Source: Nitzschia sp. DOCU1
Taxonomy: Eukaryota > Bacillariophyta > Bacillariophyceae > Bacillariales > Bacillariaceae
Reading direction: 5' to 3'
DNA: 64,000 nucleotides
Assembly: GCA_951394045.1 (NCBI GenBank)
Contig: OX595988.1
Location: 2,185,352 to 2,249,351 of the forward strand
The position numbers and the translations under genes were made by a program. The notes beneath the pieces are model-generated. The model did no database searches, had not been told where the DNA came from, and was given only the letters and a program-made list of their open reading frames with translations. This document shows positions 1 to 10,329 of this stretch, one piece after another. The first letter of the stretch is position 1. Each line of letters begins with the position of its first letter.

Positions 1-2
1 GC

Positions 3-2085
3 CTAGCGTAGATCCGGCATTAACGCCGATAGCTCGCCTTGGCTGGCCATTAGTTCTGAAAGCGTGCCTTGTTCGACCACTTCACCGTCTTTCAGAACAA
101 ACACCCGATCCGCCAGCCGCACAGTCTTTGCACTGTGAGTTATGACAAGGAGGGACCGATCCGATTCTCTGCAGGCCTTGATTGCATCTTCGACCGCCTC
201 CTCGCCGTGAGAGTCTAACGAGTTGCAGGGCTCGTCTAGAACTAAAAATGTAGGGTTGGCCAGCAACGCCCGAGCAAGAGCAATGCGCTGCTTCTGTCCT
301 CCCGATAGCCGCGAACCATTGCGCCCAACTTGATAGTCCCACCCCCCTTCAAGCTTCGAGACAAAAATCTCGGCATTTGCTGCCTTTAATGCCTGTTGTA
401 CTTCTTCTACGGTCGCCGCTGGGTGTGTGTACTTTATATTATCCCCGATTGAAGCACTGAAGATTGCAGGGTGCTGTGGAACGACCTGCACGAGCTTTGC
501 TTGATCCTCTCGCTTAAGGTCCCTGACGAAATCTATCGTCGACCGGGTCGTTGACGAAGAATCAAACTCGACAAGAATTTCGCCGGAAGCGGGCTTGTAC
601 AGACCAGCAAGAAGCATTGCGATGGTTGATTTTCCACTGCCATTCTTTCCTACCAAGGCCACGATTTCCCCACGGGAAAGATTAAGAGAGACATTCTTCA
701 ATATCTCAGCGGAAGGTTCACTCCTGTAGGAAAAATGGAGGCCCACAATCTTCAGATTACGAACCTGCGCATAGTCTGCTGATTCGTTCACATCTGTGCA
801 TAATTCAGTCGGTGCCATACGGCTAGACACGGCTTCATCAACTGGTACAATCAGCTGATACAACCTAGTCGCCGACTGAACACCTCGAGAATACTCGCCC
901 AACGCTTTGACGAGCCCAGCACTTCCGAGCGCCAACAGAAAAGAATACGTTCCAAAGCTAACCAATTGTCCATGGTCCATTCGCTTTGCTTCCACAGCCT
1001 TACCACCCGCTAACATGATTCCACACAACGCGCTGGTAGAGAGAAAGAACATCGTTCCCATGCTCAGTCCGTTGGCAAAAGAGGTCCTGCCTCCCAACTC
1101 CACCAACCGATTCTGGATCTGAGTGTAAGTCTCGAGTTCGTCTTTTTCTCGATTCGACATCTTCACCATGGCGATGTTATTCAATCTTTCTTCGACAAAC
1201 GAGGCCGCGTTCAATGCGGCCTCTTGTTGTACCGCTTCGATTTTTTTGATGTATGTACGGGTGAGAAGCCTACAAAGTACAGGGAAGAAGTGAGCAATAA
1301 ACTCCTTTTCATGCGCACCCATGCGACAAATACTTACGCTAGACTCCCCACAAGTGGTGCTATTGCTATTGATAAGCCAAACAAACTTGGGTTTAGCAGC
1401 AGCATATTGCACGAGCTGAAGATGCAGGAACTTGAAGACCGAAGGATATTGGCAACCGTCGTCGTCATAGTGCTCGCTACGGCGTCGACATCATCTTTCA
1501 ATACAACTCCAATTGCCCCAGGCGTCATTCCCAACGAAGTTGGAAGTATCGCTGATTGCATTGTGCTTTCTTTGGTTGGCCCACCTTTGTCTGTTTCACC
1601 TTCGTCGTCACTTTGTCCTATTCCCTCGACATGAAACCATTCCAAATCGTGTTGAGTCACGAGGCTCTCGAAAACCAATCTTCGCAGGCGCGCTGCTATA
1701 TTTTCCTGTGCCCGATTGAGCGTGAAGGTTCGTAGAAAACTAGCAGCTCCGCCTAGGACACCAACCCAAACAACATTCATAGCAAACGAGTTTGTCGCGT
1801 TCTTCGAACGAGCAGAGGCGGGATCCAACAATGTTCCCACAAGGGTCGGTAATGCCTGATTGGAATAGGAAGATACCACCAGAGCAACACCCCCAATTGT
1901 TAGGGGATAAAATTCAGAGAATGCTGCAAAAGGACAAAAGACACGGCAACACTTGTTAAAAGTAGAGCCAATGCAACAGGAATATTCCCCACATTCCACT
2001 TACATTGTGACCAAATGAATCGTTCGGCATTTTTTCGCAAATTCGCTTCTTTGTCACCTTTGGTAGGATCTATCGTCATTTTCAT
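3..2085 (-). CDS. ABC half-transporter, ABCB type
   Basis: Predicted three-exon gene: 2085-2004, 1923-1338 and 1269-3, giving 644 aa with a TAG stop at 5-3. Both introns (1924-2003, 80 nt; 1270-1337, 68 nt) have GTAAGT donors and CAG or TAG acceptors, and the phases join cleanly. The N-terminal half is a membrane domain with several hydrophobic segments and an acidic insert. The C-terminal half is an ATPase: Walker A GKNGSGKST near residue 427, signature LSGGQKQR near 543, Walker B FLVLDEP near 565, and an H-loop ITHS. One membrane domain plus one ATPase means it should dimerise to export a substrate that cannot be read from sequence. It resembles the TAP/ABCB10 group. The ATG at 2085 is the first in frame, but an upstream targeting exon cannot be excluded because no clear leader is present. 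Confidence 0.85.
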
Positions 2086-2630
2086 GACGCTTTTATCGAC
2101 AAGAAAATTGTTGGTTTCTCCTTGTTTTCATCAATGTCATTGGGCGAACGAGGTAAAAATCATTGAAATCGATGAGTCAATCGGAGATAGTCCTGAGGCA
2201 TTTCTTCACCATTGCATTGCTCTGTTCTATCCTCGCGGATCTCCAAAAGAAAATGTGTGGTCCATCCGACATTTTTCGCGCGCAAATGAGCCAATGGAAA
2301 CGCAGGGCCTAAGTAAGCCCATGGTCGGAAAAAACATACAAAAGGTGATCGAACGAGTCATTTACTACACAACTTGCTTGGAGATAAGGACGAAAGATAA
2401 GCTACTACATAACTGCACCGGTAGTGTTTTATTTCCGCAGGATTAACACAGCAGTTGATGTGTCCAGAACCTCCCTTGTTCTGGCCAAGCTGTTATGCAT
2501 ACCTCGTCTTCTAAAAGCTGCAGTACACACCAGTATACACGAGTCAAAACACTGCCAACAACACGCCTAGGAAACTTAACAACAGGTCGACCACAGTGCC
2601 AGCTCACTTTCTTTGATACCCGCGTTCGCC
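2086..2630. other. Intergenic: ABC gene 5' flank and CCR4 3' flank
   Basis: Lies between two minus-strand genes, so it should hold the ABC transporter promoter and the CCR4 3' UTR. Short open frames exist on both strands, but none has recognisable content. A 5' exon of the transporter could hide here. Confidence 0.5.
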
Positions 2631-4622
2631 TCAAGGTGGTCGGGACCCACCACTCAAAATCTGTATATCCGAGATCAACATGATATGGTCCGAACTAAAC
2701 TCCGTCGATGGCAACGCCTCTCCGTGCCGCGTCAAAACTTGCTCGTCCGGTATCGGAGCAGCCGAAAGGGGTCTCAAGTTCTGGACCGAATACCAGACAT
2801 AATCCAAGACGCCCTTGAAGTTTACCGTGTAATTTGTTTGGATTGGTTCATCGCCAAGAACGGTTTGGTAAGCGCTCCCCAGTTGGAACGAGTGAGTGAT
2901 GTTCATTGGATCAGGGAGTACATTTGGAATATCGTCGTTAGACGCAATGTTCACGTCGGGGTGACCAGGATGCACAGTTTGCCTGGACAACAAATCATAG
3001 ACAGCCGTGTCGGGCGTTGAGTTGAAGTCCCCACAAATGATTAGCGGCAGGTTGGTCCCTCGGCTCAATACAAAGTTCTCCAACTCTTGCAACAACTGCC
3101 ATGCTTGCCACAGCTTGACATCCGGAAAGTCTTTGTTACTGTAAAGGTGAGTATTCGCAATGCATACTTGATTGATCGGATCTCGATTCGTTCTTGTAGC
3201 AAGAGTCGGTTGGGCAAGTTCCAAAACGACCAACTGGGCAACATTATCTTTGCTGAGCCGATTAAGGAAGGCTACTCCCTCTTCACTCCGAGGACTGAGC
3301 CCAAGGACCTGAGTGGCTTGACGCTGCGCCAGCTCGTTGAACTCAATGCTGTAGGATTCTACCAAATGGAACTTTGATCTTCTCCAAAACAGCGCACAGC
3401 CGTCTACCTTTCCAGCAAGACCCATCGAATCTCGAGTTTTTTGCTTGTACACTCCCTCGTACCCCTGATCGCTCATGGCAGCATACACGTGATTTTCATA
3501 GTGGTCGGCCTGCACTTCTTGCAAGCAAACGACATCTGGTGAGGCATCAACGATCTCCCTCAAAATGTTCTGGAATCTGCACAAGGGAGGGGAGGAAGTT
3601 GAGACGACCTCGAATCATCTCTTAGTACACTAGGAGCTCAAGCTTATACTGTACCTGTACTCCCAGGAAAGAGCCCAGATGTCGCAATAGGGATACTGTT
3701 GTTGCGTCGCGTAAATCTCAGCCAGAACGTTGTAGGTGACGATTCGGAATCGCGCTCCTCCTCCGGTGGGCCCAGTCTTTGCCGTTACAATCTGTCTCTT
3801 GGCAGGGTCTGGCGCCCTCGCGAGAACCAGATCTGTCTTGACCACTCTGTGCATGAGCAATTCTCCAGTCTCGGTAGAGTATGCGGCAGCTTCCAACTTC
3901 AGCCTGCGTCCGATATCTTCAAGTCCTGGGATGTAAAGCTGCTCCCGACTGATCTCTATCCACTCCTCCGATTGTGGCACCTCCCCGTTGTATCCCCCAT
4001 AGGTATTGTTATAGCTGCCGACAAATCCTCGCGGAGTTCCTGGGTTCGACGAAGCCGAGAAGTTGCTGCCTCCATCCGAGAATCCCGCCGGAGACTTGGA
4101 TCCATTCATCCTTCCGCCCATACTACCAGCGGACCCCACCGACCTCACATCGTCATCCATACTATCTACAGAGCCAGATCGTTGCCGAAGAGGTGTATTG
4201 CTTCGACTTTGTCTCATCTCTTTGGGCACTGTGTATTGCGTCTTCCAGGCATTTACAAAGCATTTGGCGTTGCAGAAGGTGCACCTGTACAGGCTAGACT
4301 GAGTGGATACACACTGCAAGCCACACGCAGTCCCTCCAAGAGCATGAATCGACCAGTCGTGTGGACTAAAAGAAGTTCGTCTCGGGCACCCCTCGTACGC
4401 GCAAGGTTCCTGGGTAGGGCCTCGAAACCACCGATAACTAAACTCGTGGTTGGGCGGAGGCTCCCTCATCTTTTTCGAGTGTGGTGGCAACGGCTTGTCC
4501 GCTTCTCTGTCGTCCAGCTTCTTCCCATACATGTAGGAATGAGGCCGCATGGTGCAACCCTCAACGGGTCGATCCACACGCAATGACAAATGCCACGAGT
4601 AGCAAAATTCCTTCGTGTTCAT
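2631..4622 (-). CDS. CCR4: CCR4-type poly(A) deadenylase (EEP nuclease)
   Basis: Two exons, 4622-3655 and 3576-2631 (637 aa). The 78-nt intron joins ...WEYR to FQNILREIV, reproducing the conserved CCR4/CNOT6 sequence across the junction. From about residue 290 it is an endonuclease/exonuclease/phosphatase domain: TYNVLAEIYA, LQEVQADHY (catalytic Glu), CGDFNSTPD and SDHIMLISDI. In this family the enzyme shortens mRNA poly(A) tails within the CCR4-NOT complex. The N-terminus has no leucine-rich repeats. It carries a Cys-rich segment (CAYEGCP, then CTFCNAKCF followed by WKTQY), like the MYND-like region I recall in plant CCR4. A Ser/Gly-rich linker follows. The ATG at 4622 is the first in-frame ATG; an earlier TTG is not a credible start. 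Strong family call. Confidence 0.9.
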
Positions 4623-5547
4623 CGTGCGCAATTTCCTCAAACTAAAAAGACTTGCAACTCCGCCACTCCGTCCTGATCACAATGGCACTTCCGCTAAACC
4701 ACAGCCCACAATCCTTCCACTTGCAACACTCGTCAACTCCTCGCACTGGGTAGGCAAGCCAAACCGACGCCCACGCCCACGGCTAGTGCCAGCTGGACAC
4801 CCGCAGCACTACAAGCAGAAGGGGGATCGCTGGGACGATGAGCCAGAGGTAGTATCCACTCCCACGATCTCCTAACTAGAAAAGGACAACGATGGTCGTA
4901 ACGAAGGGAAAGCTTTCAGCAGCGGTCCCGGACTCGTTGACCTCCTCGTTCTACTTTGTAAAGAGGGCCACCAAAGCCGACAGCACTGTGACCATCATGG
5001 TCACAACGACACCGCCCCCGAGAGAAAAAAACGAGGGGCTACCATCGCCGCCGCGCAACATCGCGGGGGCAAACGAAAGACATCGGGTTGCCGTGGAATC
5101 CTACGGGATTTCTACGTGAGGGAGGTGGGGGCTTCGATGGTGACGTACATGCTTCATAGATATGTAGCATATACGAAAGAGTATATTCAGTACTTACATA
5201 CCTCAAAATTCCAAACATATCATATTCGACTCATCGGAGCGTGCTTCCTCTATCCGACGAGTTACAGACGCATGTTTGACAAGAAGGACCCGAATGGGTG
5301 GACAGACAGACGTTGGCCGACACTCGCATCACGCCATATGCCATCAGCCATCCAAAAAGATCCACCATGGGAATGATTTGAGGGTTCGAACGTGGCGACA
5401 ATCATCAACTTATAACACCGGGCAAAAAGCCTTGTTCCGAAACGTTCAAAGTATCGTCGCTGTGCTGAGTCCACGACGTACCAGATTGAGCGCTTTCCCG
5501 TCATTTTGCGATTTTCAGAGAAAAAGTCTCATTTGCCAACATTTTTG
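4623..5547. other. Intergenic: divergent promoter with weak short frames
   Basis: Separates CCR4 (-) from the S1 protein (+), so both promoters should be here. Competing short frames occur: an ATG frame on plus at 4892-5119, an ATG-less long open frame on plus (about 4876-5376), and a 36-codon minus frame at 4951-5061. None resembles a known protein. Any of them could be chance. Confidence 0.4.
4951..5061 (-). CDS. Possible 36-aa single-span membrane microprotein
   Basis: A short ATG frame ending in TAG. Its second half is strongly hydrophobic (about 20 residues rich in Val, Thr, Leu and Ala) and ends with a lysine, like a tail-anchored or single-span subunit. A Gly/Ser stretch precedes the span. 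I do not recognise the family. It lies about 330 nt upstream of the CCR4 start codon on the same strand, so it could instead be a CCR4 leader uORF or chance. Low confidence. Confidence 0.18.
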   Translation of the reverse strand: MLRGGDGSPSFFSLGGGVVVTMMVTVLSALVALFTK

Positions 5548-6470
5548 ATGCCAACGCTTGTGCCAAAGTTTTTCGTCGGAAAACCAATGAAAACCCCACA
5601 GTTCTGCTCCACTACGTGGACGACCCTCTTGGTGGCACTGTTTCACAATGTCCACTCGTGGAGTCCAGCATTGTCTCCAAGCTACAGTAAGGGCACATCC
5701 CTTGGCTTCTCTGGATATCGGGCCGATAATGGATCTCTCTGTAATCATCATCGGTACTGCGGCGCCCTGTTGCCCACCTTGCACCAATCACTGATTAGAA
5801 AAAGCATCCCAAGAAATTCTTTGATTTGTCGGCATTTTTCTTCTTCGGGAGACATGAGATCTCCGGCTGCGCCATCCTTTGAAGTCGGTGACAAAATACA
5901 GGTCGAAGTTACTTCGTTTGGGCCACTCGGGGCCAGCGTAGCTGTGGTGGGAATCGGACACGGTGCCGAGGTCGAGTTGCTTCCCGTGGACGCAGAGCCA
6001 TATGGCATAGGTCTGATCTCGCAACAAGAAATTTCATTCTTTCGACAGGCACGTGACAATGTGGATGTCGTACGAGGAGAAGTCCTTCCTGCTTATGTTC
6101 TAAAAGTACGGTACGTGGAGACAAAGGCTCTTGTCGTTGAATTTTGCCAAACAAAAGATACTCCCTCACCGTTTCTTTCGTGCTGTGTAGTGAGGAAGAT
6201 GGAAAGTTAAACATTGGTCTTCGGGCATTTGGAGGAAAGGCGAAGAGCGACGACGTTAGTGCCCAAATACTAGACCGCTTAAAGTGGGCTCCAGGTGGTA
6301 CGCTCCCCGTTGGTGACAAATCTCCGCCGGCAGAAATCACAAAGGAGTTCCCAGGTGTCAGCAAAGCCGTGTTCAAAAAAGCTGTGGGTGCCTTGTACAA
6401 GAAGGGTTTGGTATCACCGTCGCCAAACTCCATTGCTCTAACCAACAAGCCAACAGATAAATACAAGTAG
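5548..6470 (+). CDS. S1-domain protein with CvfB-like winged helix, organelle-targeted
   Basis: Two exons, 5548-6110 and 6191-6470 (280 aa). The 80-nt intron has a GTACGT donor and TAG acceptor and restores ...VLKVREEDGKLNIGLR. The first ~110 residues are a basic, Ser-rich leader with a hydrophobic stretch and a mitochondrial-like segment (RNSLICRHFSSS). Then comes an S1-like RNA-binding fold starting FEVGDKIQVEV. The C-terminal ~60 residues (LPVGDKSPPAEI, FKKAVGALYKKGLV) match the winged helix that ends bacterial CvfB/YitL proteins. Bacterial CvfB normally has several S1 modules; here only one is clear, so this is a shortened version. An RNA-binding role in plastid or mitochondrion is inferred. 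ATG 5548 is the first in-frame ATG; ATG 5587 is an alternative that starts a signal-like segment. Confidence 0.75.
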
Positions 6471-6499
6471 CATTACTAGCGAAGCGTTATGGTCGAAGT

Positions 6500-7855
6500 C
6501 TACCCGTTCATGAGACGTGTCAGCATGTTCACTTTTGGCATGAAGGAAAACCACAAGTAATCGGCAACCTTACTTTGGTAGTCTAACGTCTCTGGCCCTG
6601 TCCCAACTTCTAGTCTCAGGTAGTTCGTTTTGGATAGCGTTTCTTTCGCAGACGGATTCAGCAATATCGTCGTCACCGAATTCTCCGTGACTTTGTTCCC
6701 TTCTGGGTTGAGAAAAGCACACAGCCGAGCAATACGGCCATTAATTCCCTGTAGAAACCTCAAATCAGGAATCGGAGCCACGAGAATCACCATCGAGTCC
6801 GGACGTGACACTACGTACTTGGCAGCGACACCCGCCGCAGTCTCGTGAACCAGAATTCGCTCCGCGAAAAATAGTCCAGCAGAGTCTCCACTATTTTGCG
6901 GCTCGAAGTCCTTGAGCATTGATCGATCAGTGTAAACGCGAAAGCGAGGGTCTTGGGAGAGCGCGATAAACCCATTTGGATCTGCTACATAATTTGATCT
7001 CCGTTCAGGATCGACATATTGAAGTCCCTTTGCCCGCACCGTACTAATATCCTCCTTTTCTGGCGCCATTGCCAGCAGCTTCAGTGACTTGGCCTTGGCA
7101 AGCTCAAGCAGTGGAACGTGAGAGTCAACAGTGGATTCGGGCACACCCTTTTCTACCAGTGATGCGACGAGAGACCGGAGATCGCCCGTGGAAATGTAGG
7201 AGTCCAATGCAGGTTGACTACTTAATGGACAGAACGAAAGTCCCAACGCCGTTTCCCCCTGGGATCGCGCTTGTAAAATGAATGTCGTCAGACTCACCGC
7301 AAGGCCAACATCTTCAGACTTTACCTGGGAAGGGAGCCCCAAGCAGACAAATGAAGCAAACCCAGGCCCACCCACGGATTCATCTTTATCACCCTTCGCC
7401 AATGAACTCACAGCCTCGATCGCTCCAAAGACAGCCTTGTTGAGTATGTTATTGAGATTGATCGTGTCGACAACAATGACTGATTTGTCCGTCCCCGACC
7501 CTCTTCCAAGCTGGGTGAGTACTTCCAGTTCTTTCTGTGCGTTGCTGATTGGGATAAGCGTCGGGGGTTGAGTGGAATCCACTCGATATGCGAATGGACG
7601 CTTTGCTGGCCGATAACCTTCCTCGGCGGACGCAACATCGGATGTAAAGATTCCAGTCGCAGCAAGTGCCCCTCCCACAGCTGCACGACAGGCCTCTCGC
7701 CTCGACATGCTATTTTCAGCCCGATCATCATCTGAGCGAAAATTCGAATGTAGACATGTCGATGGGAGATGCGTTTCTCTGACGTTCGGCGTAAATCCTC
7801 CAGTTTTCACCGAAAGTGCGATAAGCACCCAAGCGCCAACACCAAAGATTCTCAT
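6500..7855 (-). CDS. ChaN-like (DUF399) thylakoid-lumen protein
   Basis: Intact 451-aa single exon with ATG at 7855. The targeting region reads as three signals: a hydrophobic signal peptide ending at KTGGFTPN (Phe after cleavage, as in diatom plastid imports), a Ser/Asp-rich transit stretch, then SRREACRAAVGGALAA...ASA, a twin-arginine lumen signal with an AxA site. The mature part has features of the ChaN/haem-binding-uptake Tiki superfamily: GLSFCPLSSQPALDSYI resembles the ChaN phrase ending in QPVLDxY, and a VADPNGF segment follows later. Plant proteins with this domain are chloroplast proteins. Metal or haem binding in the lumen is inferred. It is divergently arranged with the phosphatase gene. 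Family call moderate; localisation stronger than function. Confidence 0.7.
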   Translation of the reverse strand: MRIFGVGAWVLIALSVKTGGFTPNVRETHLPSTCLHSNFRSDDDRAENSMSRREACRAAVGGALAATGIFTSDVASAEEGYRPAKRPFAYRVDSTQPPTLIPISNAQKELEVLTQLGRGSGTDKSVIVVDTINLNNILNKAVFGAIEAVSSLAKGDKDESVGGPGFASFVCLGLPSQVKSEDVGLAVSLTTFILQARSQGETALGLSFCPLSSQPALDSYISTGDLRSLVASLVEKGVPESTVDSHVPLLELAKAKSLKLLAMAPEKEDISTVRAKGLQYVDPERRSNYVADPNGFIALSQDPRFRVYTDRSMLKDFEPQNSGDSAGLFFAERILVHETAAGVAAKYVVSRPDSMVILVAPIPDLRFLQGINGRIARLCAFLNPEGNKVTENSVTTILLNPSAKETLSKTNYLRLEVGTGPETLDYQSKVADYLWFSFMPKVNMLTRLMNG

Positions 7856-8593
7856 TTTTCTCGTCTAAAGAGCAGTCGTCCTCTCAGCCTAATGAGAGAA
7901 TCTTGGCCAATTTCCTCAGCGTATCCAATGTGTTGTCGCTATGATACGCAAATAATTGGCTTGCTGGTTATCAGGCAGCCATCGACGACAAGAATGATTA
8001 TGCAAAACTGGTTTCCCTTTGTCAGTTGACACTCCCCGTGTAATGTGACGAGAGAGCTAACGCCGTGGTTTGTTGTCTTCAACGTTTGCCGCGTGGAACC
8101 ACCCCATCTCACGTACGACGCACGCATGCAAATGGATCTTCGACCCATTTGATCACAAGTCGCATCCGGAGATCGGATTAGTCCAACATACCGGTAGCAA
8201 ACTTTTTTGTCGACGAAGATCTTGACGATCTCGTCACGAACGCTACTACTAGCGGTAACACGACGACCTTGCTTGGCGAAGCGATGCCAGATGCCTTCCT
8301 GTTCCTTCTGGAAAACTGCGAAGGCATCGACCTCAAAGTCAAACGAAACAAACCCTTAGCAAGAAGGATGGAAACAGTGATCCTGTTTGTTGATTAGACA
8401 AGACAGGCGCCTTGCCCCAATCCCCAAGTATTCATCTTTGGAAATCGAAACGCTAGGCCGCTTGGTGCCCACAAGGACCCAGAGAACACTGCAGGTCACT
8501 TTTGCCTGTCAAGCACTTTTGATCATCTTCTTCTTATATCTCAACGTACCAACATTGCTTCGCCCCTTCTGGGATATCATGCCTTAAAGAATA
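7856..8593. other. Intergenic: divergent promoter region
   Basis: Sits between the ChaN-like gene (-) and the acid phosphatase (+), and should contain both promoters. A plus-strand frame at 8387-8587 encodes a hydrophobic stretch but has no ATG. It could be an unrecognised membrane-anchor exon of the phosphatase, though no clean splice junction was found. Confidence 0.4.
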
Positions 8594-10224
8594 ATGAAAT
8601 CCATCTCGAGTCGAATTCGGCGCACCCTACCAAGTCGGCTCCCGAAGAGGTGCTGCCCGTCAAGGATTTTTTCGAATGCATCGGCCACTGGTGACGACTA
8701 CCGAACAAACGACGGAACTGTGGTTGGAGTCTGGATCTTTTTTCGCCACGGGGATAGAGCACCTGCAAGACCACTAGGTGCACCACATCGTCTGGAAGAA
8801 GAATCACTCTTTTGGCAGGAACGGCTGCCTCGGCCGAATCTTAAGACGGTTTTCCGAGAATACTCCAAATTCTTTCCGCCTGACATCCATCCTTCGAATA
8901 ACAATGGTCAATTTTTGGATGTTCGGAGGTTTCCGTTCGGTTTTCTTACTCAGAGGGGGCTGCAACAGACAAGGGAGAACGGCGCCAGACTATTCAACCG
9001 ATACGATCGACACGGGCACCACTTCCCGGAAATTGAACATTATGCATGCTCAAAAGACTTTCTTGACGTCTGGGATGTCCGTGTGTACTCCACCAACTAC
9101 CTTCGAACCGTACTATCAGTCCAGTCGTTCCTAGACGGGCTGCTGGGAACAAAAGTGTACTCGACTCTTCGTGAACAGTCGCCTGCAGATGCCGGCCAGT
9201 TGCCTGATGACAAAAATATCCCACAACATTCCGATGTCCCACACCCACAGCACCCTGAATCTCTATTACGTGTACAGGTACGAGGCAGGGATGACGACAC
9301 GCTAAATGCCTTCGACCGCAATCCAGACATGATGGCGGAGCTGGTCGATCAAGTCATGTCTTGCAAAGAGTTTCAGGACCGAGATGGCAAAGCGGCTCCT
9401 CTTGCGGCGAGGCTGGCAAACATTTTGCCGGGTCTCGCGAGGAAAAAGCGCAATACATCGGGCTACAATGCTTCACCAAGCGGCATAAATTGGATAGAGG
9501 CAACTGACCATTTTGTTTGTCGGTCCGCGCACAATATGTCATTTTCACGATTCTCCGACTTTGAACATGACAATCAAGTCGAAGAAACCCTGCGTGCACT
9601 CTCACATCAGACCACAGCGCATTTGTCGTGGAGGTTTCGTCAGTGGTACAAGAGCCCCAAGTTGCTTGCTGCAATTGCTGCGCCACCCCTCCGAGAGATT
9701 TCGGATCAACTCACTGCGGCGACATCTTTAGGTGCCTTGGAACGTCGACCCTTCACCATCTACAGCTGCCACGATGTTACTTTGCTCGCTATTCTGTATG
9801 GCATCGGTGCGGAATTTTTGTCTGGTGACGACAAGTCTCGCTGGCGATTTTGGCCAAAGTATGCCAGTGAGTAGGGATGCGACAGAAAATGTTCTCGCAC
9901 CGCCATTGATTTGACAGTAGCTGACCTTGTCTATCTTACCCTTTCATAGGTACACTGATTTTTGAGTTGGTACAAATCGACGAGAGTAGTTCTCCAGACT
10001 CGTTTGTAGTCCGCGTTCTCCTGAATGGGAAGCCCGTCAAGTCGACGGATCGACTGGACCGCTATTGGGAGGGGGAGAGCAAATATATTGGTCATGGGCC
10101 TCATTCCATGCTTCGCGCGGACGACTTCGAGAAGATGGTAGCCAGCCTCGAAGCCGAGTTTGTGCGCGACGAGAAGGCAGAAGAATCTGACGCTGAACGA
10201 GACATGTCGAATTGGACTGGATAG
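8594..10224 (+). CDS. Histidine acid phosphatase family protein
   Basis: Two exons, 8594-9866 and 9950-10224 (515 aa). The 83-nt intron (GTGAGT donor, CATAG acceptor) joins KYAS to TLIFELVQID, matching the conserved AxLIFEL segment that follows the proton-donor motif in this family. The catalytic motif RHGDRAP is at residues ~51-57 (nucleophile His) and the acid motif CHDVTLL near residue 391. Members hydrolyse phosphomonoesters at acidic pH in secretory or lysosomal compartments; the layout is closest to animal acid phosphatases and the PXYLP1 group. The N-terminus is basic and Ser-rich (MKSISSRIRRTLPSR), with no clear hydrophobic core, so the destination is uncertain. It ends with an acidic tail. 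The substrate cannot be inferred. Confidence 0.85.
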
Positions 10225-10329
10225 CGCCTAAGCATTAGAGACACTTAAAACAGAGGTTCTGGTCTAATTTCTGCTACTAGTAACATCACTGGATTATAGA
10301 AAAGCTTTGACATTATGCTTCCATGTTGG

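Noticed and set aside
2015..2446. 143-codon plus frame antisense to the ABC gene start
   Set aside because: Overlaps exon 1 of the transporter and has no ATG-supported homology or domain.
3699..4586. 295-codon plus-strand open frame over the CCR4 gene
   Set aside because: It mirrors the CCR4 exon on the other strand, has no family features and is explained by codon bias of the real gene.
5380..5400. GGTTCGAA-like T-loop suggesting a tRNA
   Set aside because: No matching acceptor, D or anticodon stems were found around it.
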